Shown one piece after another: positions 61,043 to 64,000 of a DNA stretch of 64,000 bases. The translations under genes and the position numbers were made by a program. Positions within the stretch are counted from its first letter, which is position 1; each line of letters starts with the position of its first letter. This DNA is from Desulfurococcus amylolyticus Z-533 (GTDB lineage Archaea; Thermoproteota; Thermoprotei_A; Sulfolobales; Desulfurococcaceae), in NCBI RefSeq assembly GCF_000513855.1, contig NZ_KI911318.1:452087-516086 (forward strand), written 5' to 3'. The notes beneath the pieces are model-generated. The model did no database searches and was not told the origin of the DNA. It was given only the letters and a program-made list of their open reading frames with translations.

Positions 61043-61764
61043 TCCTCCTCCCCCACTATCTTAGTGAAAACCTCCTCCATATTCGCTGCATTATACTCCT
61101 CTATCAATTTTCTAGGCTCTCCCTCGGCGACTATCTTCCCCTTGAATATTAATCCAACCCTATCACACAGATACTCTATTTCGAGCATATTATGGCTACT
61201 TAAGAGTACTGAGGCACCTGTTTCAACAACATACTGCTTTATCATCCTCCGGATAGACACGCTTGCATGCACGTCGAGCCCGCTCGTAGGTTCATCAAGT
61301 ATAGCTATCTTAGGCCGCCTCATGAGGACAATGCCGAGGAGGAGACGGCGCTTCATCCCGTGGCTATACCCAATGGTTTCCTCGTTTAACCTATCGCCCA
61401 GCCCAGTTATCTTGACACCGTACTCAACCATGGACTTCACGTCTCCACCATAGAGTCTAGCGTAGAAGTAGAGGTGTTCAAGGCCTGTTAGTAATGGATA
61501 TGTGCTGGCCTCTTCTGGTAGATAGCTTATCAGCTCCCTAGTCTTATCGAAGTCCCTATAAGGGTCGAGTCCATATACTTTCACAGTGCCCCGTGAAGGC
61601 TTAACTATTCCAGCTATTATCCTTAGAATGGTTGTTTTACCAGCTCCATTAGGGCCTATTAACCCATATATCTCCCCTGGTTTCACTGTGAAGCTAACGC
61701 CTTTCACTGCATGGACGTCATCCCCGTAGATCTTGTGTAGATCAGTTACCTCTATGGCGTTCAT
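61039..61764 (-). CDS. ABC-2 type exporter ATP-binding protein
   Basis: 241 residues. Walker A GPNGAGKTT, signature YSHGMKRRLLLGIVL (the usual LSGGQ is degenerate as YSHGM, a feature of this ABC-2 subgroup), Walker B IAILDEPTSGLD and the switch histidine in LSSHNM. The start ATG 61764 gives the canonical N-terminus (IEVTDLHKIYG). Immediately upstream is leader B, whose GGGGGAGATCAG ends 3 nt before the ATG. Confidence 0.93.
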   Translation of the reverse strand: MNAIEVTDLHKIYGDDVHAVKGVSFTVKPGEIYGLIGPNGAGKTTILRIIAGIVKPSRGTVKVYGLDPYRDFDKTRELISYLPEEASTYPLLTGLEHLYFYARLYGGDVKSMVEYGVKITGLGDRLNEETIGYSHGMKRRLLLGIVLMRRPKIAILDEPTSGLDVHASVSIRRMIKQYVVETGASVLLSSHNMLEIEYLCDRVGLIFKGKIVAEGEPRKLIEEYNAANMEEVFTKIVGEEE

Positions 61765-61935
61765 GAGCTGATCTCCCCCATGTCTTGAAGGGGTGGCTTA
61801 CTGGTTTCCCGTATCCATTCGGGGTTACATCTTTCATCTGCTGGGCACTCGGGGTGATCAGAGATCCCTCTCAATGCTTGGTTGCAACCCCCATCATCCA
61901 GCTATAATGCAAGCACTAAACCTATAAACATTTCA
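61765..61935 (-). promoter_or_regulatory. Structured 5' leader B (riboswitch-like) of the ABC-2 exporter
   Basis: Read on the minus strand: TATA-like TTTATAGG, then the block shared with leader A (61897-61917 identical to 43879-43899), then GATGATGGGGG, a segment like the IS605 relic at 6.7-6.9 kb, and finally GGGGGAGATCAG (61768-61779) three nt before ATG 61764. GGGG (61775-61778) can pair with CCCC (61790-61793) and hide part of the SD. An upstream GGGGTT can pair with AACCCC in the same RNA. It is about 40 nt shorter than leader A in the middle. Confidence 0.58.
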
Positions 61936-62051
61936 TCCCCCCTCCTAAAGAACGCTGCCTTTAACTGTAATCATTTATCCCTAATTGAATAGCCTTCCAG
62001 GAATACTTTTAAATCCAACCTATTATACTATTCTCTCAAGGTGTTTAATAC

Positions 62052-62717
62052 TTGCTTTCCGGGAAGATAAAGAATGCCATAGAAGATTTTCTATCAAAGT
62101 ACGGGGAGAAGGCATTTATCGTTTTAAAGACGGCGTATAATATTTCAAGGGATCCAAATATAGATCACAGGCTAGGCGATTTCAGCTACAAGCACCTGGT
62201 CTATAAACTAGCTGAGACAGGCATTGCATACAACCCGGCTAATCTACTGAAGGTTATGGAGAAAAACTACGGGATAATAGAGAAATCCTATGCATCCAAG
62301 AATCAGACATGGTGGAGGTTCAGCGATATTGATGCCGTGAGAGAGGTGTTGGAGAAATCGATTAACCCGGAGACCGGGGATGATCCCCGTATAAAACTCC
62401 TAGTGATAAAATACAGGAGCCTGGAGCCCTGGAACCTCCTCAGTATTCTCCGCAAGCTGGCTCTTAAAGAAAGGCTCAACGAAATAGATAAAGAGGTGTT
62501 CCGTAAGCTAGCCTTTAATGACCTCGAGAAAATAGCGGGTATAATAAAGGAGATGATGTACTATGAGGAAGTATTCTCAAACGAGATCAAGCTACTCAAT
62601 GAGATACTGGAGTTGGCTGAACTGGTGGCCGGGAAGCTGGAGAAAGCATATGTATCATCCCCGGTTAACACGGTTGCACGAAGTATAGAGGTATCATGGA
62701 GAAATGATCATACATGA
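62052..62717 (+). CDS. Unknown helical protein upstream of thiamine regulator
   Basis: 221 residues, largely helical. DFSYKHLVYKLAETGIAYNP and WWRFSDIDAVREVLE suggest a winged-helix-like N-terminal half, followed by a long helix (EIKLLNEILELAELVAGKLEKA). TTG 62052 is the first usable start, after GGTGTTTAA. It overlaps the next gene by 14 bp, indicating coupling. No family is named. Confidence 0.6.
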   Translation: MLSGKIKNAIEDFLSKYGEKAFIVLKTAYNISRDPNIDHRLGDFSYKHLVYKLAETGIAYNPANLLKVMEKNYGIIEKSYASKNQTWWRFSDIDAVREVLEKSINPETGDDPRIKLLVIKYRSLEPWNLLSILRKLALKERLNEIDKEVFRKLAFNDLEKIAGIIKEMMYYEEVFSNEIKLLNEILELAELVAGKLEKAYVSSPVNTVARSIEVSWRNDHT

Positions 62718-63576
62718 AATTATATGTGGGAAAATACTCGTTTCTTTAAGAGGCTTATTAGCCCATAAACTAAGTGATCAGGGATTAAGCCAGCACAAGA
62801 TATCGAGGCTACTCAATGTATCCCAACCTATGATAAATAAGCTCCTGAAGAGGCCTGTTGAAGAATATCTCGGGGAGCTCGAGAAGCTGGGTATAGAGAG
62901 AGGGATTGTAGAATACTATGTAGAGATACTATGCAGCATTGCCTTCGCGCAATCCCTGGAGAAATTCGTGTTCACAAGCTACCAGGTAGTCAACACGCTC
63001 GCCCTTAAAGCCCTATGCTCTCAGCAAGACTTCTCAAACATATGTCAAGGCGGGGTATTTGTCGACCCGGATATAGAGTACTATAAAACGGTTTTATCAA
63101 GGTTACTTAGTATTAAAGGGCTCCATAAACTCATACCAGAAGTGGGCTCAAACCTAGTCTACACACCGAAGGCTCCTTCATCAATCATGGATGTAATAGG
63201 GTTAACCGGTAGAATAGTTAAAACACTCAGCGGAGTAACCGCTACAGGTGAACCAATGTATGGTGGGAGCCAGCATTTATCAAGGATACTATTACTAGTG
63301 ATGTTGCATAACCCGGTGAAGAAATACGGGTTTAATACCAGGTATGAAGAGGCATACCTCAGCAGCTTCAACAGGCTTGGATTGAGAACAGTGATAACAG
63401 GTCCCCATGAGAATCAGGAGGAGTTCTGGAGAAGAATCGGGGAGGTATCCAGGTTAAAGCCCGATATCATAGTGGATCTAGGGGGCAGGGGTCTCGAGCC
63501 CGTGGTGTACGTGTTTACAAGCAGTTATGAGGAGCTTGAAAGAATCCTGGTTAACCTGGTGGAGGCGTGTCCATGA
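62704..63576 (+). CDS. ThiR-like regulator: HTH fused to ThiN domain
   Basis: 290 residues. The N-terminal helix-turn-helix (LSDQGLSQHKISRLLNVSQP, residues 24-43) is joined to a C-terminal ThiN domain (about 120-285): LIPEVGSNLVYTPKAPSSI, GLTGRIVK and YGGSQHLSRILLLVML. ThiN acts as thiamine-phosphate synthase when fused to ThiD. In HTH-ThiN proteins of archaea it senses thiamine phosphate and represses thiamine genes. No thiamine genes are visible in the window. It is followed by ketopantoate reductase with an ATGA overlap. Confidence 0.82.
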   Translation: MIIHEIICGKILVSLRGLLAHKLSDQGLSQHKISRLLNVSQPMINKLLKRPVEEYLGELEKLGIERGIVEYYVEILCSIAFAQSLEKFVFTSYQVVNTLALKALCSQQDFSNICQGGVFVDPDIEYYKTVLSRLLSIKGLHKLIPEVGSNLVYTPKAPSSIMDVIGLTGRIVKTLSGVTATGEPMYGGSQHLSRILLLVMLHNPVKKYGFNTRYEEAYLSSFNRLGLRTVITGPHENQEEFWRRIGEVSRLKPDIIVDLGGRGLEPVVYVFTSSYEELERILVNLVEACP

Positions 63577-64000
63577 GCCGCGATATCTGTATTATAGGGG
63601 GTGGAGCTGTAGGATCCACGCTAGCTTATTTCCTCTACAGGGCTGGTGTGACAGATATACCCGTGTACTTTGGTCGTGAGGAAACAGTTAGAGCAGTTCT
63701 AAGGGAGAAATGGGTGAGGGTTTACGATAAAGTTGAGAACCGGGATTACATCGTGCCGATAATACCTAGACACTATAGTAGCCCCATTGATAAATGCAGG
63801 TTTATCTTGAACACGGTTAAAGCATACAGTGTACCGGAGACGTTTAGGCTAATGGAGAAAATCATGGATGTCGGCGGAGTAATCGTGATGCTTCAGAATG
63901 GAATAGGTAGTTTAGAGCTTGCTGAGGAAAGATTTGGTGTACGAGTAGCCGGGGGAGTGGTCTACTTCGGTGCCGAACGCGTCTCACCTGTTTACACAGT
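63573..64000 (+). CDS. 2-dehydropantoate 2-reductase, 3' truncated by window edge
   Basis: 142 residues visible and open to the window end. An N-terminal NAD(P)-binding Rossmann motif IIGGGAVGS and the family blocks VMLQNGIGSLELAEERFG and GGVVYFGAERVS are those of ketopantoate reductase (PanE), which makes pantoate for coenzyme A. ATG 63573 overlaps the upstream stop (ATGA). Archaea use this enzyme in a pathway with CoA feedback; the neighbour is a vitamin regulator, so a cofactor locus is plausible. Confidence 0.85.
   Translation, partial: MSRDICIIGGGAVGSTLAYFLYRAGVTDIPVYFGREETVRAVLREKWVRVYDKVENRDYIVPIIPRHYSSPIDKCRFILNTVKAYSVPETFRLMEKIMDVGGVIVMLQNGIGSLELAEERFGVRVAGGVVYFGAERVSPVYT

Noticed and set aside
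1-64000. CRISPR arrays, rRNA genes and complete insertion sequences
   Set aside because: No regularly spaced repeats, no rRNA-like sequence and no intact transposase were seen on either strand.

Overview
The window looks like a chromosome segment of a hyperthermophilic crenarchaeon, most likely of the Desulfurococcaceae (Desulfurococcus/Thermosphaera type). This rests on archaeal TATA-box promoters, frequent GTG/TTG starts with a GGTGA-type Shine-Dalgarno (SD) about 5 nt upstream, a C/D box sRNA, NreA, archaeal HMG-CoA synthase with its DUF35 partner, IorAB, and starch/peptide-oriented metabolism. Gene density is high and most genes lie in short operons with ATGA or 1-20 bp overlaps.

Layout. 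1-6.0 kb: a MalE/F/G-type sugar ABC transporter (binding protein cut by the window edge) meeting a cytoplasmic GH35 beta-galactosidase tail to tail. 6.0-7.2 kb: gene-poor, decayed stretch with an IS605-like right-end relic and a perfect 22-bp hairpin. 7.2-17.7 kb: two small membrane proteins and a complete oligopeptide-type (Dpp/Opp) ABC system, interrupted by a radical-SAM gene on the other strand. 17.7-20 kb: mevalonate-pathway locus (HMG-CoA synthase, DUF35 protein, a degenerate HMG-CoA-reductase-like protein). 20-28.8 kb: radical-SAM enzymes, an aminotransferase, a degenerate MDR protein, a four-gene operon of unknown function, a photoproduct-lyase-like radical-SAM protein beside NreA, and a cysteine synthase. 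28.9-32.8 kb: three-subunit molybdopterin hydroxylase (FAD, 2Fe-2S and catalytic subunits). 32.8-36.8 kb: a metal-uptake ABC system with divergent ATPase gene, paired palindromic operators and a NikR-like regulator. 36.8-43.6 kb: a methyltransferase, an EndoIII-like Fe-S protein, indolepyruvate:ferredoxin oxidoreductase, and small unknown genes. 43.7-45.4 kb: tRNA-Lys, a structured leader, a phosphoesterase, a C/D sRNA and another structured transcribed region. 45.4-49.9 kb: membrane Lon-like and HtpX proteases, CcdA and an anchored thioredoxin. 49.9-59.7 kb: a DHH phosphoesterase, then a glycogen/starch operon (regulator, maltokinase, three GH57 enzymes, glycogen synthase). 59.8-64 kb: an ABC-2 exporter under a structured leader, an unknown gene, a ThiR-like HTH-ThiN protein and a truncated ketopantoate reductase.

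The most unusual signal is a pair of related 5' leaders, one before the phosphoesterase (43.9-44.08 kb) and one before the ABC-2 exporter ATPase (61.77-61.93 kb, minus strand). They share a promoter and start-site block with a 21-nt identical core, and both end in GGGGGAGRTCAG 3-4 nt before the ATG. In the first, one segment can pair either upstream or with the SD, as in a riboswitch switch. Their 3' parts also resemble the IS605-like relic near 6.8 kb, suggesting that a transposon-type (omega-RNA-like) scaffold may have been reused as a cis-regulatory leader. This is inference and has not been tested.
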